Shown here: piece by piece, positions 34,486 to 35,088 of the stretch
How the letters are laid out: each line of letters begins with the position of its first letter
How positions within the stretch are numbered: position 1 is the first letter of the stretch
Assembly (NCBI GenBank): GCA_014859305.1
Contig: JACUUM010000027.1
Span: forward strand, 1 to 35,088
Source of the DNA: Coriobacteriia bacterium
Lineage (GTDB): Bacteria; Actinomycetota; Coriobacteriia; Anaerosomatales; Kmv31
Length of the DNA: 35,088 nt
Direction of reading: 5' to 3'
Translations under genes and position numbers: made by a program
Notes under the pieces: generated by a model
Databases searched by the model: none
Told to the model about the DNA's origin: nothing
The model's input: the letters and a program-made list of their open reading frames with translations, nothing else

Positions 34486-34509
34486 CGCCCCGACTCGCCT
34501 CAACGCCAT
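34420..34509 (-). CDS. Possible 29-aa peptide reading into attC G
   Basis: A near-perfect ribosome site AAAGGAGGA stands 4 nt before ATG 34509 on the minus strand. The frame runs for 29 codons across attC G and stops inside its L' arm. The peptide is Arg/Leu-rich with no known similarity. It may instead be the 5' remnant of a lost gene. Confidence 0.3.
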   Translation of the reverse strand: MALRRVGALEPTHPGTPLALHSSRRVLRR

Positions 34510-34567
34510 AGCTCCTCCTTTGTTGCGGCAGACAGCTCTCTCGAAATCGCGGGCCTGCCTGGCGTCC

Positions 34568-35002
34568 TCACGGTTGACTACGCTTCCCGTTGTCCGCGGA
34601 CTGCCACTCGCGAAGATCCGACAGTGCTTCGTCAGCCGAGGAAGGCGTGGCGAAGAACTTCACTCCGCTGTCGTAGAGGACTGCCACTCCGTTGTTCCCG
34701 CCTTGTTCGCCATCGGGACCAGGAATCAGCATCACCTTCACTGGCTTGCCCGCCGCCGCCTCGTCCGGCAGCGAGATTCCCGGCCCCACCTTGCCGAGTG
34801 CCTCCTGCAGAGTGACTCCTGCGTCTGGACTATCCAGAATTGTTCCTTCAGCCCAGGCCCCGCCCGATCGCGAAGCGGCGCGTGTCGCATTCGATGGAGC
34901 ATCCGCTGCAGATTGTCTCGGGCTTTCGGTTGCGGAAGTACATGCAGCAAGCATCATTGCCGCAAGCAACCCCCCAAGAACAGCTGGTCTTAGTCTCATC
35001 AT
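34568..35002 (-). CDS. Small secreted lipoprotein, unknown function
   Basis: A 144-aa protein with a lipoprotein signal peptide (LGGLLAAMMLAAC, lipobox LAAC, Cys about residue 19). A Ser/Ala-rich linker follows, then a domain with LPDEAAAGKPVKVMLIPG and GVAVLYDSGVKFFATPSSAD. GGGAGG lies 7 nt before the tandem ATG ATG; I use the first at 35002. The family is not recognised. It is the rightmost cassette seen, ending 83 nt before attC G. Confidence 0.7.
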   Translation of the reverse strand: MMRLRPAVLGGLLAAMMLAACTSATESPRQSAADAPSNATRAASRSGGAWAEGTILDSPDAGVTLQEALGKVGPGISLPDEAAAGKPVKVMLIPGPDGEQGGNNGVAVLYDSGVKFFATPSSADEALSDLREWQSADNGKRSQP

Positions 35003-35088
35003 GGTCGTCCTCCCGTCCTCGGCCAGCGGGGGAGCCTGTCCCGTCCGCCGCCGTGCTCGCCGGAGCAATCCACTTCTCACCTGACTAG

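Overview
The window is GC-rich bacterial DNA, most like a chromosome of an anaerobic or microaerophilic actinobacterium. I would guess a Coriobacteriia-type lineage: parAB and rsmG sit together, and nearby are feoAB, a reverse rubrerythrin, a multiheme cytochrome and a ferredoxin-like protein. The guess rests on gene content alone. The left end is close to the replication origin: rsmG, parA, parB and two parS-like sites lie in the first 2.5 kb.

Layout. 1-2.9 kb: chromosome segregation (rsmG leftward; parA, parB and a YtxH-like gene rightward). 2.9-9.1 kb: a two-gene AddAB-type helicase-nuclease; both subunits carry cysteines typical of an Fe-S nuclease domain. 9.0-10.7 kb: rlmN and a reverse rubrerythrin, leftward. 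10.7-15.1 kb: multiheme cytochrome c, HtrA protease (leftward), a small membrane protein and ddl. 15.2-18.1 kb: a P-type cation ATPase (leftward) behind a yybP-ykoY (Mn2+) riboswitch. 18.2-20.8 kb: feoA-feoB and a Cys-rich small gene, with a DtxR/IdeR-like dyad on the promoter. 20.8-22.2 kb: a trypsin-like protease coupled to a small protein resembling its own N-terminal domain. 22.2-27.1 kb: ADP-ribosylglycohydrolase, ferredoxin-like protein, membrane proteins, an ABM-fold protein and a LigC-type DNA ligase.

27.1-35.1 kb differs in character. It is less GC-rich and consists of short unrelated genes, many of them broken, separated by related imperfect inverted repeats of about 50-95 bp. I read these repeats as integron attC sites. 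They have R''/R' ends containing AAC/GTT, L''/L' arms that pair except for one extra cytosine in L'', and a shared GCGCTACACTC core. Most sites lie within a few tens of bases of the preceding stop codon and the next start codon. On the minus strand the cassettes read right to left: lipoprotein; frameshifted lipoprotein; DUF1801-like protein; SAM methyltransferase; MazF-type remnant with an antisense VOC gene; lycopene-cyclase-domain protein; ABC ATPase (internal stop) plus permease; antisense zinc-ribbon protein; frameshifted rifampin ADP-ribosyltransferase (arr). A 5'-truncated Doc/Fic toxin marks the left edge. No integrase gene is visible. The orientation predicts intI to the right of the window, unless this is a cluster of attC sites lacking an integrase.

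The most noteworthy items are this cassette array, the riboswitch on the P-type ATPase, the parS site inside the rsmG start, and the protease/standalone-domain pair.
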